From Serinus canaria (taxonomy: Eukaryota > Chordata > Aves > Passeriformes > Fringillidae), in contig NC_066322.1 in NCBI RefSeq assembly GCF_022539315.1, positions 20,160,765 to 20,224,764 on the forward strand: a DNA stretch of 64,000 bases, in the 5' to 3' direction. The notes below the pieces were generated by a model. That model ran no database searches. It saw only the letters and a list, made by a program, of their open reading frames with translations, and was not told the origin of the DNA. The first letter of the stretch is position 1; each line of letters starts with the position of its first letter. This document shows, piece by piece, positions 12,351-25,855 of this stretch. A program made the position numbers and the translations under genes.

Positions 12351-15024
12351 TTAAAAGAGGCCATCCCAAAACTTACTGCAGAATCCAAGTGACAGTAAAA
12401 TCTTCCATACCAATATACATTTTCCTCCCACAGCATTCAGCTTACAAGGTCCACATATGCTTTTCAGCAGCATAAAGCAGATAGAGACTAATCTTTTTAT
12501 CTTTCAAATAAAGTTAGTTCTTGCCACCTAACTGCAATAATTAATTTCAAATTACATTTTATGTCCTGCATCTATAGTTTACCAATGCTAAAGATTTCAG
12601 ACAAGACCAAAATAGACAGGTAGATGGGGGTGTTTTTTTGTACTGTATGTTTTCAAGCATTAATAGTATCATTTGCATGCTGAAAAAATGAAATTTTGAT
12701 TTTGAAGAGGCCACTAAGGATTAATTTAATGATTTGGACAGAGTTTAGGCTGCTTTGCAGTGGGAGTGAAGGTTAAAAGGTACATCTTGATAAATATTTA
12801 AAATCTTCAAACTTTTTGGTGAACAGCCAACTGATTTGAAGTCCACTGCTCTGTTACCTATATAGAAAAATTTTAACTTACTTGAAATTTATACTTCTGA
12901 TCTATAAATCCTAAGGCGTTGTACATGACTGACTTTTTATGCAATGATTTATAACAACATTTTAAACCTTCCCTTGGTGCTTTTTCAACACCCATATCTA
13001 ATTCTCCAAGACTTCATGTTCCCATGGCAAAGAGACACAAGGCTTCTGTTTCTAGTAGGGTCTCTTCCCTTTCAGTTCAGGATGCAGACCCAGCAATAAC
13101 TAAATGGAGCTGTTAAACAGCTCATTCCAGCAGCTCACAGGAAAAAAATAAATTATTAACTTATGGTAAATAAACATTTTTTGAGAGCTGTATACATTGA
13201 TTAGTTGACATCTGGTATTCCCCTCACACACTGTCAAAACACAGAGCCAGTCCATATACAAGAAGGGTTTGGCAGCAAAGCACATTTTGTAGAGCATCAG
13301 CTTTCTTTTTCTATCAGATGAATTCTCCTTTCACTATAAATGATACATTACAAGAAATCTGTTCAAAATACAACTAAACTGAGTCATCTTTGTAAATATC
13401 TCTGTAGGACATCATTAGTTTATAAGGAGTGTAAAAGTTATACACACGAGCAAAAATACGCAATGATCTCATAAAAGGAATAGCAAGAATATCTAGTCTT
13501 TCAGGAAAAATACTGGAAGGACAACAGCCCCCCCAATCAAAAAAAACCCCTGCCTCCTACAGCTGATTTGCACCACAGACAGACATTACCTGGTATTGAT
13601 GCTCATGTACTCCAGGTGCATAGATCCACTGTCTGCTCAATAATTCTCACCTGTTTTCAGGTGGTACCTTTCTTGTTCTTTTCCATCTCAGACACAGTTT
13701 TTCAGACTTTGAGACTTTCGTGATGTTTCATTTAGAGGGTGGATTTTTTTCCTAAGCTAAGAATTCTACAATTTAGCCTTCTAGATTTAATCTATGTGCA
13801 GAAGCTCAAGGTAATTCTCTTCGACACTGTATAGCTCTGTACTTGGGAGTTTCACTGGGTGAACCCTGCAGGGCACCCTGCTGAGTAGGGCACAGATGAG
13901 CTATCTGTAGGGGAAAGTGCCTCTTCCAGCAATAACATCAGAAACACATAAACACAATCTGTCCCTTAGGAAATACTACCCTATGTGATTAAAAATTTGT
14001 GAAGATAGCCCCAACAAGAGTTACAAATCTAGAAAATTTTTCACAGTTCAAAGGTAAGACTTTGCTGTTTTTCAGATGCTTTAGAAAACCCATCTGGGTG
14101 CATACCTACCTCTTCTAAAAGTAGTTCTCTGGTCTTTCCACCCCCAAAGTAGCATAAAAATATACTGTCATATGAAACCAAAGCATGAGTACATGAGATT
14201 GTATATATTATGCTGATGAATATTCTATATTAAGTATTATAAGCTTAATACATAATAGTAACAACACAATTATAGGATGATCTTAAACATTAATCAATAT
14301 CAACAGAGCATCTGAAATTTGCTATTGAATTCCATTGAGTCCGTGTAAACTCCCAAATGCTGATTTTAATAAATTTCTGCTCTCAGCAGCAAAGACAAAG
14401 GATCGTCCCTCCATGACTGGAACACACTGGGAACCATGGCTTTGGCATATGCTTAAGTGGAACAATTGTGATGCTTTTGAATAATCTTCAAAATCTGTCA
14501 GAAATTAGGATCATTGAACTTTGATATTTTTATTTCTTACTGGAACTTCAGTTTTACTTCTGGTAATTTATTCTGAGAGGACTTTTACAAAGAAAAGGGT
14601 TTGATTATACAGTTTATCATATCAAGGAACTCAGGACATAATTACAGTCATTAATTATCAGTAATTAATTTTAAATAGTTTCCTGTTCCTTATTAAAGAG
14701 GTACTGTTGTTACACTATATGTTTCTTTCTTCTAATGCAATTGATTTTGACTGTCTTGTCATTAAAATGAATATTTCTAGAAATATTACCCAAAAGGAAG
14801 ACTTTCTTTAAAAAAAATAAAACGCAACCAACCATTCTGATTGCCAGAATTTGAATCAGCTACAATATGCTCTATGTTATAACTTGATGAAGTCCATGAG
14901 CCAGGAGCTGCAACAAATAGAAACACAAGCTGAGTCATGAGAGAGGGCTGAAGTAAGTGGTTTAAGAATCCTTTACTTTCAAAAAAAATTAAGCCTACTT
15001 CTAATTTCCTGACTAAAGCCATTA
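12351..15024. other. AT-rich non-coding sequence
   Basis: I see no gene or identifiable transposon. The sequence near 14200-14290 is especially AT-rich. At 14650-14669 two homeodomain-type cores face each other as ATTAATTA, TCAG, TAATTAAT, a perfect inverted repeat with a 4-base centre. By chance such AT-rich palindromes are not rare. Confidence 0.6.
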
Positions 15025-15097
15025 TGATTTGTAGATGGATGGCAGAGCTGGCTTGTAAAGCCAGGGTGATTTGTAGATAGATGGCAGATCTGGCTTG
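15025..15097. repeat. Short tandem duplication, period 42 bp
   Basis: Two 31-bp copies lie at 15025-15055 and 15067-15097. They share the words TGATTTGTAGAT, GATGGCAGA and CTGGCTTG and differ at only two positions. The 11 bases between the copies are part of the 42-bp unit. This looks like a recent local duplication with no coding meaning. Confidence 0.9.
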
Positions 15098-18000
15098 GTA
15101 TTAAATACATCAGGGAGGAAATTAGGTTGGAAAAATCAATGCCTGGTTATGAATACTAAAATCAAAATACAACTTTTGGGGAATAGAGATGGGAGGCAAG
15201 CTTCCAAAACTGCCCTATTAAGGACTTCTGGACCTAGACTTCTCTTTATTTAAACAGCCAGTGAAATATGCTTGGTCCTGTCTTTGGCAGAGCCAGCAGC
15301 AATGTCCACTGGTTATTTAAATTAATTCCAAATGTGCAATTCCTTTAAAATATAAATTCAATTTAAAGAATAAACAGATATACAAAAATTAAATCTGTCT
15401 TTTTCTGTACTTATAAGAACTTAAAGTAGGAATAGTTTTATTAGTCCCAGGTATTATTTAGCAATAAAGTAAAACTTAGTATTTATCAGTAACATCAGAA
15501 AAAAATATATGGAAAAATGGCACACCAAAAGACCCAACAAACTATCTCATGTGCACAAAGCAAAGCATTACTGCATTGTGTTGAGACTGCCAGAAACACG
15601 CTGGCCCTGCTACAGCTGCTGTGTAAATGTGTGTTACTGTAATCTAAGTTTGGTTATCAGTACCTAGATTTGTAAAGTGCAGTTTGTGCTCAGCTGTAGA
15701 GATGCACTCGCGTGACCCCAAAAGGCTCACAGAGTAAACCACAATATGAGCTAAACCATTCCATGAGGTAAAACTGTGACCCAGCTGCAGGAAGGTAAGC
15801 CTTATTCCAAATTATCCTTGCCTGCTTTAGAAAATGAAGTAAAACCATCCAAACTGCTGATAAAATTACCTGAGACACAAGGATATGATTAAGCCTCCAG
15901 CAGCAAATTAGATTCTGGATTAGCGGGGGAAAACCCTCCCCTTTCTCCCTCCTCTCCAAGTGTTTCTCACAGAAAGTGAGGCCTCTCTTTCTCAAACTCC
16001 CTCTCTCTGAATATGCATTCCCTCTTCCAAATTTTAAAACCCACTCTGCACCACATCTACTGAGAGACCCCTAAGTTTAATCAATCTCTGCTCCCTTATA
16101 GTACTTTAAGAACATAAAAGGAATCAAGAAACCAACACTCAACTCTGTGTTACTCAACTTCTCTAAGTGCAAAGCTCATTGCAGAAATTGAATGCATCAT
16201 CACAAGGATTCAGAATCACCAAGCACTCAGCTACACATGACAACTCGTAACAATAATGTTAGAAACTGAGAAAAAAAAAAGTGGAATCTGTCATAGCTCA
16301 AATATTTTGGCTATATTCAGCATTAGCATTTCATTTTGGTTGCAAAACAGTATTTTGCAAATGTGTTTTTAAATGACTGTATACTGTGGTTATTTCTGTT
16401 AAAATATGCTCAAAGCTCTGTATCAGTTATGATGAATGCATTACTGCCTCCATGAGAACACAGATTCATGCATGTTGTGAATGACTAAAAATAATAAAAA
16501 ACATTTACCAAGTCCAACTAAATGTTGGTTTGAAAAGCACAGGGTAATAAAATGTCAAAGACCAAGACCTGCTGCTTTTATGAAACAATCTTACATAAAA
16601 ACATGGATTTGCTGTTCTGGGAGACATAGATCTGTGCCTGTATGCCAGAAAACAGCTTCCCATTTAAAATCACTTGTTTGTACAAAAAGATTTTGTCAAG
16701 CTTTTGAATTCATTTGACAGACTTATTGTCTAGTGATATATTCTTCAACTGAAATTGATTAGCAAATCTATAACATTCATACAATCATTTAATCAGCTCA
16801 AAAGATGACTTTTCCTTCATCTTTCATCATAATGTTCAACCAAAAAAAAAGTTTCTAGCCAAAATTAGATCAGATGCATTAAAAACTTATAGCAACTCCA
16901 AATCTTAAAAAATCCCAACTATAAACATAGACAACTCCCAGATAATTAGGATGCGTAATGGTTAATAATTCAGATTGGATGTGGCAAATTCTGCTTGAAT
17001 TTATGTATGAAAGGAAGTATAGAAACACTGCAAAGTAAATTCCAAGTGTTTGCTTCCAATATTCCTTGTGCAAACTAAAGTAGTCATTATATGGAGACTG
17101 ACTTAGGTTAAATGGGAATGGAAAAAACTCTATGAGGTTCCATTTCCATCACTAAAAGCTCCAGCACCAACTCAGTAAAATCAGTTTACCAGGTAAAACG
17201 TAGCACCCCATACACCAGAACACTAAGAAGAAATGAAACACGATAGTGTGGGCCTTGCAAAAACTCTCCATTTCTATTTTCTGTTCTTTCTGTAGGGAAT
17301 CTTAAAAATGATACAGGAATGTTTTGAACCCACACCTGGAAGATATTTCATGCAGCCATCTACTACTGGACCCCACCATCAGTCCTGACAGGTTTCTGTT
17401 CTACAAGTCTCTATCCCTGCCACTCCATAACTGACAAAGGCAAACACTTCCCACATCGAGACTCATTTTTGCACCAACAGTAATCATCCTCATTCCCAAA
17501 ATCAGGTTTTCTTGAAGAAATCTAAAATTATTTCCTGTCCTATTCATTGTGGAGATGGAGAATGGCTTGTTCCCTTCGGGTTTGCAGCAGTATTTTATAT
17601 CCTTGAAGAGATGTCCCCCTTCAGTCTTTGCCAATTCTTTCCTTTTTCTTTGTAAAGCTTCTATCTCTATACCAAATAGTTCTCTTTTCTTTTCTGTAGA
17701 TCCTCCCTTTTTGTCTGTATCAGTCTTGAGTTGCAGTGTGCAAACAAGCACACTGCAGCTGAGGCTTGCTCAGGAACTCACAGAAATTACCTCATGCATC
17801 TGGCAGGGTGCACTGCTATGTGTATCAGTCTCTCAGCCTTATCAGGATCATGTTTCCCTAGAGTGCTTATGACAATTCTCAGCCATGGCAAAACTAGCAA
17901 ATTTGCCACTTTAGGCAAACTGAAGCCACATCAGGTCCTGATCCACTGGAAGCCCACTACTGCTTCCTGCAGAACTTGATACCCAGCTGTTCTAGCTTTC

Positions 18001-20580
18001 CCCCCCTGCAGAGCAAAACCATCAGACTTCACCCATCATCTTCAGAGTATCTCCCCTCTTTTTCAATATAATTTTTGGATTCCATTTCCACCCTCCAACA
18101 CATCCAAATTTTCTGCCAGATGTGTTCCAGATTGAAAAAGCTGTCACTCTATTCAGTCCTCTAGCTAATTCATTATAAAAATGAATAAATGCACACATAA
18201 AATAATCAGACCCAGGACAAGTAACTGAACAGCACTGTTCAACTTTGCCCTCTATTTTGAATCTGGACCACCAAGCAACTCTATGGGTATGGATTTCCAA
18301 GTAACACCAGCTACATTGTAGTCCTCCAGAGTATACCAAAATTATTTTCCTTAAAAGATCTGCTAAATCATTTTAACTGGTTATTTTCAATTGGACCAGC
18401 CTTTTAGAAAAAGTACCTTAGGAGTTTGCTGTGATGGTTTAAAACTATTTTTGTGAAATACTTTGGTTCCTTTACTGCACATTTTGGAGTAAAATGTGTT
18501 TTTTGTTTGCCTGGGAAGATAAGGTTGTTTCTGCTCTGGAAGGTAAGAACCTTGCCAGAGATCAGAGATGCTAAAATTTTTTGGCTGTCCTTATTCAAAC
18601 TACCTCTGACTTTAACACCAATCAACTAGAATTTACTTAGCAGGTACAATCAAATCTAAAAAAACTATCTGTCCCCAAAATCTTTGTTCTCTATTATTAA
18701 CTAAAAGAAGAGACAATTTGATTAAAACCATGTGACTGGTTTGTTCCTTGCTGTACTCCTTTCCCAGCCCAGCCACTTCAGCCCCTCTCTCATCACCACC
18801 CATGTGCCTTGGGTTACCCTGACCTCTGCTTAGCAACAGCCTCACTCAGGCCTTAAAGCGGGCAGTTCATAGCAAACATCCCACCAGCAGTGCTCATCAT
18901 GGCTCCTCTTTCTAGCTGTCACCCAAGGAGCAGAGGTTTTCCATCCTCCTTGATCTCTGCCTTGGAAAGAGCATAGACAGATTTCATACACAGAGCCATG
19001 CTTCTTTCCTTGAAGGACTTTTTTTTTCCTTTTTTTTTTTCAACATTTTGTCTTTGTTGAATAAGTTCTTCAAGTATTAGCATAGCTGTCACATCAATTA
19101 CTTCACAAAACCAAAAATTCTCTACTTTGTATAGGCCTAACAAAGACATCAAAGGTGATCTAAAAACTTTCCTACTACTGTTCTCTGTTTCTTTGAGCTT
19201 ATCATTAAAAAAAATGTAAAAGAAAAATCTGATTTTTGACTCTGGCCAAGAAGCAACACCACTTACTTGCAGATTCTTATTGTCCATTCATGGACCTTAA
19301 TTTAAAACCCTGCACTGATGTGAGGAAGCTGATGAACATTGGTGCAATTTCCAAGTGGAACCAAGGGATGGTGCTCCAGCAGAAGAGCAAATAAAAATAA
19401 GGATTTAAAATGCAGTATTATCTTTAATTTATCAGTAACTTTACCTGGTTACTCATTATTTGTTACTTCTTTCTGCTTTATCAAACCTGACATGTGCATG
19501 AAAGAAAAATGCTCTAACACACAGAAATGATACAAAGTTAGAAGGAACTCAGTGGTTAGAATCCCCAAGCACCAAGTGCATTATAAGATTCCTTTAGAAG
19601 TTACACCCGCATGATTTTATTTACATCACTTCTGCATTTAGTTAATCACTGTAGGAATTCATTACATCCCTTTCTTGTTAAAAGCAGAGGAAGAGTAAGA
19701 AATGTTTTGTTCAGCAAAAAGTTTCCAAAGTGTGTATATAGACATTTGTTTATTGACTGAAAAAATGAGGTTTTCATATATAAGGCATGTGAAAAGATTT
19801 ATTGACACTAAGTAGTTAGGACAAAAATATTGATTCAGTGCACTGCAAAGCAAGTTTAACCTCCTACTACATCACACTTCCACAATGCCTATAAAGACAT
19901 ATGTGTGATATGCTCTGTGCACAAATTATTTTCCTGTTACTTTTATCAAGTTTTTTTTAAGGAAAGAGCATAATAGAATAATTATGCTATTGGTTGAAAC
20001 AACAATTTCACCTAGTTCAGAGACTCCACAGATGGAGCCAAGATGGATGTCAGACTTTTAATAGAAACTCACGGACAGAAAACCCCATTTTAAAAGGTTG
20101 CAAGCAGAAACCTTTATGTCTTCTTTTCATAAATTGTTAAGTTCAAGACAGGAGAACCACCCCCACACATATTTCCAGTTCTCAAAAGCCCCAAATAAAC
20201 CTGCCTCAGCCTTCAAATCTTGCAACAGAACGAGTTTAAATAAAAATTCTTGTCTTTCATTGACTTGAATCAAACAAAATTTTGAAGAGTAACAGCTTGA
20301 TTAAGCTTCTGCAACACAAAATTGTCTATTATATTTCTAAGTCCATTAATGCCATAGAAGACAATGCACAGTATATGCAAAAAATATAGCAAAACCAACA
20401 ACATTTTTAAATGAAGTGGGAACGAAATAAAGCATAATTTTGTAGTAAAGTAATCCTGAAAATCTTCACACAGGCAAGGTAAATGGAAAAGCAGAACTTT
20501 CTCCATATTCCTATTTCCATTCAAGTCAGAGATTTTTTTTTTTAATTTTTTTTTTAAATAGGAGCATCTTTACTTTACAT
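15098..20580. other. AT-rich non-coding sequence
   Basis: No gene is recognisable. The frames at 17401-17751 (minus) and 17549-17872 (plus) overlap each other on opposite strands and show no domain. T-rich runs occur near 19021-19040 and 20530-20556. The string TGTGATGGTTTAAA near 18431 resembles the start of some avian retroviral LTRs, but the resemblance stops there, so no element is called. Confidence 0.6.
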
Positions 20581-20805
20581 ATTGGCTTTTCCTCACATAA
20601 GAAACTGGCATGGGGCTGCTAGAGAAAGTATTCATGCCATGCCTGAGGCTAAAGAGGGAAGGCAGCAGCCCCAGCATGAAGGCCCTGGACAGGTGATCTG
20701 TCCCCTGACTGGCAGAAACACCCCCCCAGGTCCCCAAAATCCCAGCCACAGCAGAGCCCCCATCCCCACATCAGTGTCTCTGCAGCGTCCAAAATCAACT
20801 TGAGA
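20581..20805. other. Moderately GC-rich patch
   Basis: A short patch is rich in CCAG, CAGCC and C runs. It carries an open frame of 73 codons (plus) with proline-rich low-complexity content and no domain. It is too short to assign and is most likely non-coding. Confidence 0.4.
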
Positions 20806-23440
20806 AGTTTTTAATCCTGTTTCTTATGGAATTATACCTGCTTGTCACTAAAGGATGATCACCATCATCCTTTTCATGTTGTTTCCTTTGTTGTTTTGGT
20901 TGGGGATTTTTTAGGTGATTGTATTAAAACATAGCACATGGGTTATTTAACAAAACAAACAACCCTATGATGTGGAACAACTGCTCCACAGCTAAAGAGC
21001 AAAGAGTTTACATTAGTTTTCTTTTTGTTGTCCTGCATTGATTAAAAGCTACAACCACTAAATCTGATGATGATAATCAGAGTAAACCAACAAACCGAAG
21101 TTAAGCCAATTACTCCTAATTTTCACCAGCTGAGGACATAACCTCAGTAACTTTTACTGCTTTAAATAATCAGTGAAGTAACTTATTTATATACATGTAT
21201 TTATCATCCACTTGGTCTGTACTTCACGACCTCAAGCTGTTATATGAAATCCATTTTTTAGATTATTCTGGTACCATCACTAAAGATGAAAAGTATGACC
21301 AGTATTTCCCTGTCTCTTAAAAGCCTATTTAGACAGGTAGACTTTGTGAGGAGAAAGATAATTTATCTGGTAAAACTATTGATTTTTTTTTTTTCTTGCT
21401 CCACCCTGTGAAAGACAACATGTGAATCATAGGTACAAACAGTGGGGTTTTTTTGGCACCATCACAGCAGGTCTTGAGCTATTTTAACCACACCCCTCAT
21501 GAGGCAGAGTTCTTCCCCAGCAAGACATTATAAAACAGAACAAGATTATGTTACTGAAATCAACTTCAGTAAAACAGAAAACATTTTGTGTCTCAGTGAT
21601 CCAAAGAACATGCCAGTTTATGAACACTGCAGCCTGCTGTGGCTTGCTCTATCACTGCTTCAAAATCACAATTACTGCCCATCAAAATAGCAATCTGCAG
21701 CAGCCTAGACTCTCTGCAATGCCTCAACTGCTTTATGCAGCACTTCACAGCGCTCTGGGTCTGATACTTTCCAAGACAGGTGTTTGTGTCAGTAGTGTTG
21801 CCTCCTAATTACTCATCCTTTCCCTTCTCTGCATAGATCATGGGGGGCTAGTGGCTTTACCTGACCCTGTCACAGGGTCAGAGAAAGTTTCTGAAACTGA
21901 GTCAGGATGCTCTATACAGGAAACCTTGGTATTTCATAATAAGAAGCAGATTTCTCCACTTTAGAGGCACACAGCAGCATCTAGAATAGAAGAAAACTGG
22001 GCTGTCATTCTTTTGAAGTTTCACAGAAAACCTACTTCCTTGATTTCCTACTACAGCAACACAGCAGGGTGACTTGTCTTGCTGTCACCAGCCTGCTCCA
22101 CTATTTCACCTCTTCTATCCTACAAGCACAACGTGTCCTCAATGCTCCCAATGGCCATGCTGCTGTCCCCAGCGCAGTCACTCATCCTTTGGTACATGAT
22201 GCACTCTGGCACAAGCCCCAAGACTCACAGGAAAAGGACACAGCAAAGGGAGGAGGTGAGGGCTCTGCTCAAAGACAAGGACAATTGAAGAGGCCACATG
22301 CAGAATGTCACACTGCGGCCCAGAAAAGAAACACCTGGAAGCTCTGCACACCCCTAAATGGAGGAACCAGGGACAAAAGCTGAAGCAAGGCTTAAATAAA
22401 AGGTTTAAGAACAGCTTTGTGCTGGTTTTTAGGTATGAGATTTCTATTCCTTGTAGCCAAGGTAAACCATAGATAGGGCCAATTACACCTTTTATCTCTG
22501 AATTTGTTACATTCTTTTTCCCTTACTTCAGTTCTCTCCTGCTGCTTTGGCATATCTGCCTTTAAATCTGATGGATTTCAAGCTAATATTTCCTACTCTC
22601 TCAGTTTTGCAACACTCAGTATTTCATAACTCTGAGCAAATTTTTATATGCTAGAATCTGGTGATTTTGGGAGTAGGTCAACTTTTGATTTACAGGTAAC
22701 AGAAAAAAGCCTCATAAGTACAGAGGAAAACTGAAAATGCATGCCCTAAAAAGGTAAAAAACTGCATTATAAAGAACAGGAAGTTTCTTAAAGGTTCTAC
22801 AAGCTACAGTGCCGATTTTGAGGTATTTATTAGTTTTTTAATTGTTTTCAGTGGCAGTACTTTCCCTGAATAGTCTTCTGCCTCATTTTTGATCCATCTA
22901 GCCTCATTTGGAAAAGGCAGATTAAAATTAGGAAAAAAACAAATTGAAGTTTCTTTCCTGTCCTACCCTTATTTCTATTTTTCAGTTTTGATTGCTTCAA
23001 ATGCAGGCTCATATGATAGTTACACATCCTTCCAAGTACTATGACAGTAGCATGTTGTAATGTAAATCACAAATAATTGGCATTTTAATCAGAAACAAAC
23101 AAGGCAGTCATACTCAAATTTTTTTCCAGAATAAGAAAATTAAAAAAAAAAAAAAAAAGGGAGGGGCCTTGCAATAAAAATAAACATTTTGCTGTTTCTG
23201 CAATGAGCACAAATACATGCAGGGATGTTTATTTCACTGGAGAGTAAAGAGTATGTCCTGCCTCAGACTGAAGGACCTGCTGGACTGACCCTGCCAGCTT
23301 TCATTTTATGACCTTTACAGAAGGGAGGCTCATGAGTGTTGCAGTAACTAAGTTTCATCTACTGAAACTATGGAACTTGTTTTTCACATTCCCCTAGATA
23401 CAAGGATAAACCAATGGTATTGCTTGTTAAAGCCACTGGA
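20806..23440. other. Non-coding sequence with a perfect palindrome
   Basis: I see no gene. A second modestly GC-rich patch at about 22070-22390 holds two overlapping plus-strand frames (104 and 69 codons) without recognisable content. A run of 17 A lies at 23142-23158. The palindrome at 21861-21881 is listed separately. Confidence 0.6.
21861..21881. repeat. Perfect 21-bp palindrome with TGACCC/GGGTCA arms
   Basis: Ten-base arms CTGACCCTGT and ACAGGGTCAG flank a single central C. Read as protein-binding DNA, the arms hold two GGGTCA-like nuclear-receptor half-sites in everted orientation, separated by seven bases. Everted half-site pairs are a known receptor-binding arrangement. That this one is bound by anything is only a guess. 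Confidence 0.75.
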
Positions 23441-24330
23441 ATCCTCTTTTTATATGAAAAATGCTAATTCATCTTAAAATTATGCTTTATATGCAGATGA
23501 GTTTTCACAGCAGAGTTCATTAATGAGGATGCTTTTTTCTTTTAAAGCAGTTACTGTCAATTGCAAAGTTTCTGAAATTACAGTTGACAACAGTTTTGCA
23601 TTTTTATTCCTAAGATTTTATATAACATAAGGCTGAATGCTGTTTTGGCAGTCATAAAGCATGGGTTCAGATTTAATAATCTCTTTGTAATCGCTGACTA
23701 TTAAAGTCATGATTGTTGTATTCCAAACAAGTTATTCACACATACGCTGTGTGAGTGATTCTGCAAATTCTCTCCTTTGGTACGTTTGGTCCACTTTCAG
23801 GGAGAATAACTACTGCTTCCAGAGGAGACATGCTCAGTTTTGCAGAAATGTCATCACCTCCATAATGATCCTGAGGATCAGCCCTGGAATGCCATCCTGC
23901 ACCTTGGTACATCACAGCATTAATGGGTTCCACACAATAATTGCTAAGTCTTCAGGCTAAAAGCTACTTATTGCTTTTCTTTCAGCTCATTCCCTTCTTA
24001 TGCCTGGATCCACGTTTGTGCAAAACAGCCCCATTTATGTCTGGAGCTCATTCCCCTTTGTTTTATTGCCTGCCTCAATAGCACCTGGGCCATTCGTGGT
24101 CCCACGCAAACAAGAGATAATAATGCGTCACATTCCTTTGCCTTGGTAAAACACATGATCCATTCCCCTCATCCCAGATGCAATGATGTGTCCCTGAACA
24201 GTTGAAATCATGTGGTTTTGGTTAGATAAACTCTATCAAAGACAGCCAATTACTTCAAGATCTATTTGTGGGAAGCATGCTTTTAATCACAGCTTTTAGA
24301 AGACTAAATGATGGTGTTAAATAATAGACA
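23441..24330. promoter_or_regulatory. Candidate conserved non-coding regulatory block
   Basis: This stretch keeps isolated CpGs in AT-rich DNA and packs recognisable factor-binding words: TGCGTCAC (24124-24131, ATF/CRE-like), ACATTCC (24130-24136, TEAD-like), AGATAA (24224-24229, GATA-like) and ATCAAAG (24235-24241, TCF/LEF-like). It contains no convincing coding frame. The texture is that of vertebrate developmental enhancers, but motif density alone is weak evidence, and no conservation data are available here. Confidence 0.3.
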
Positions 24331-25648
24331 GAGAAAAAGCAATATTGATTGCCCAGGCTGATGTTAAAAAAAACATCAATCCATTTGAGAATCTGAAGGT
24401 CATTATATATTGTTATACATTATACCATGTCACTTTATTTTTTCAAAATATTTAGATGTGCCCACTTCAATATTTATTACAAAAAATATTAAAAGACCTG
24501 AAAGACCCTTAACAGGTCATCCCATTTATGCCCCAGAATGTGATACAAAGTATAACTATGCTGTCCATGCAAGATATTTGCCTAACCTATAATTACAATT
24601 CTGCTGTCAAGGGCATTTCATGGCCTTCACCTGTAGCCTTTCTTAGTTCTTAAATATCCATATAATAAATATTTACTTGATTGAAATCAGCTTTTCCTAC
24701 AATTGCCTTTTCTGTAGCCTTTTGATTCTTAGAACATCTTCCCCAGTCTCTCTTTTCTGTGCTAAACAAATATAATAACTCTTTCTTGCCAAGCATTTAT
24801 GAGTCTTGCATGTACTGTGTGATGCATTTTACATAAATGTATATTTAGGATCCACTCTAAAGTTACAAGAGGGAAATAGTGTGTTTTGAACTTGCTGAAA
24901 CAAAATAATTTTTTAATATTCTAATTTTTTATTACCTAAGTATGTTGTTGTAAAATTCTGCAAATAGTTGGCCTGAGTCAGTACTTTCCAATGAACAACA
25001 AAGCACCAGAAGAAAATAGAATCCATGGGACCTTTTCTCTATTGGCAACATTTAAAAGGCCCAAGCACATCCTCAGATATAGATTATTTACTAAAATTAT
25101 GTCTTATTTTTTGCATTAAAAGTTTGACCTTGAATGAGGCAATAATTGATTCAGACTCATATGTTGCCAAAATTGTTGGTAATAAGTCTTGAATCTTGGT
25201 TTCATTAGTGTTAAATCCCATAGCTCTTTCTAAAAGAAATTACCTTTTCTTCCCAACTAGCCCCTTACCAAAGATACTATTGTTTACAAAAGGTTTATAC
25301 AATTTCCCTCAGATTCAAATTTAGTCATTTCTTCCACCAAAAACAAAAGCTTGCCTCTGAACAGCTTTCTTTCACAAATCTGAATTCTCACTAGTAGAAT
25401 TTTACTAAGAAAAAAACCATGACAACAAACTTCCAGTCTACTATGCCATAAACCATACTTTTATATGTGACCCTCTTTCTTTGTGGAGCCAAAGAGGAAA
25501 ACAGAAGAACTGGGTAATTTTAGGTGAATTGGCTCAGTGGACTAAAGTCTGGAACACTTATTAAAAATTGTTTGTGAGTGCTGGGACAGCAGCAGGGAGG
25601 TTAACAGCAGCCACTGTGTTAAGTCAAGAGCAAACATCAAATCTGCCC
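24331..25648. other. AT-rich non-coding sequence
   Basis: I see no gene. A small inverted repeat TGATGTT/AACATCA (24359-24365 and 24372-24378) flanks a run of A. A tRNA-like box A word at about 25536 lacks any box B and is not called as a tRNA gene. Confidence 0.6.
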
Positions 25649-25855
25649 AGTTTCCTTTCAAGACAGACTATGTGAACAGGAAAGAAGGAATAAGTGTCAT
25701 GTTCTTTGGTTTTAGTAAAGCTTTTGACAGTTTTGCATGACATTCTCATAGGGAAGCTTCAGAAATATGATGCAAGTGAAATTACTATGAGACAGATGTA
25801 AAATTAAGTAGATAACTGACACAGAACCAAGAGGGACTGCAAGTAACATTGACAA
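25649..25855 (+). mobile_element. CR1-type LINE fragment, reverse transcriptase region
   Basis: The plus strand encodes broken pieces of the CR1 ORF2 reverse transcriptase. At 25711-25728 it reads FSKAFD, and at 25736-25759 it reads HDILIGKL, followed by QKYDASEIT. These match in order the family pattern of FSKAFDTV, then HxILxxKL, then a KYG-like segment. The two motifs are in different frames, so there is a frameshift between 25728 and 25736, and an in-frame stop follows at 25799-25801. It is a decayed internal fragment of perhaps 200 bp with neither the 5' nor the 3' end, and is certainly inactive. The many breaks suggest an older insertion than the copy at 52.8 kb. Confidence 0.85.

Noticed and set aside
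18425..18500. TGTGATGGTTTAAA, similar to the start of some avian ERV LTRs
   Set aside because: Only the first dozen or so bases resemble an LTR. There is no matching end, no target-site duplication and no internal retroviral sequence.
19535..19570. AGTTAGAAGGAACTCAG, considered as an antisense CR1 3' end
   Set aside because: Only scattered matches to the CR1 terminus; neither the terminal octamer nor the neighbouring CR1 sequence is present.
22418..22480. TGTGCTGGTTTTTAGG, another LTR-start-like string
   Set aside because: Similarity is limited to the opening bases. No LTR end, polyadenylation context or partner LTR was found.
25530..25560. tRNA-like box A word TGGCTCAGTGG, considered as a tRNA or SINE head
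   Set aside because: There is no box B (GGTTCGA-like) downstream, no cloverleaf can be drawn, and there is no adjoining SINE body.
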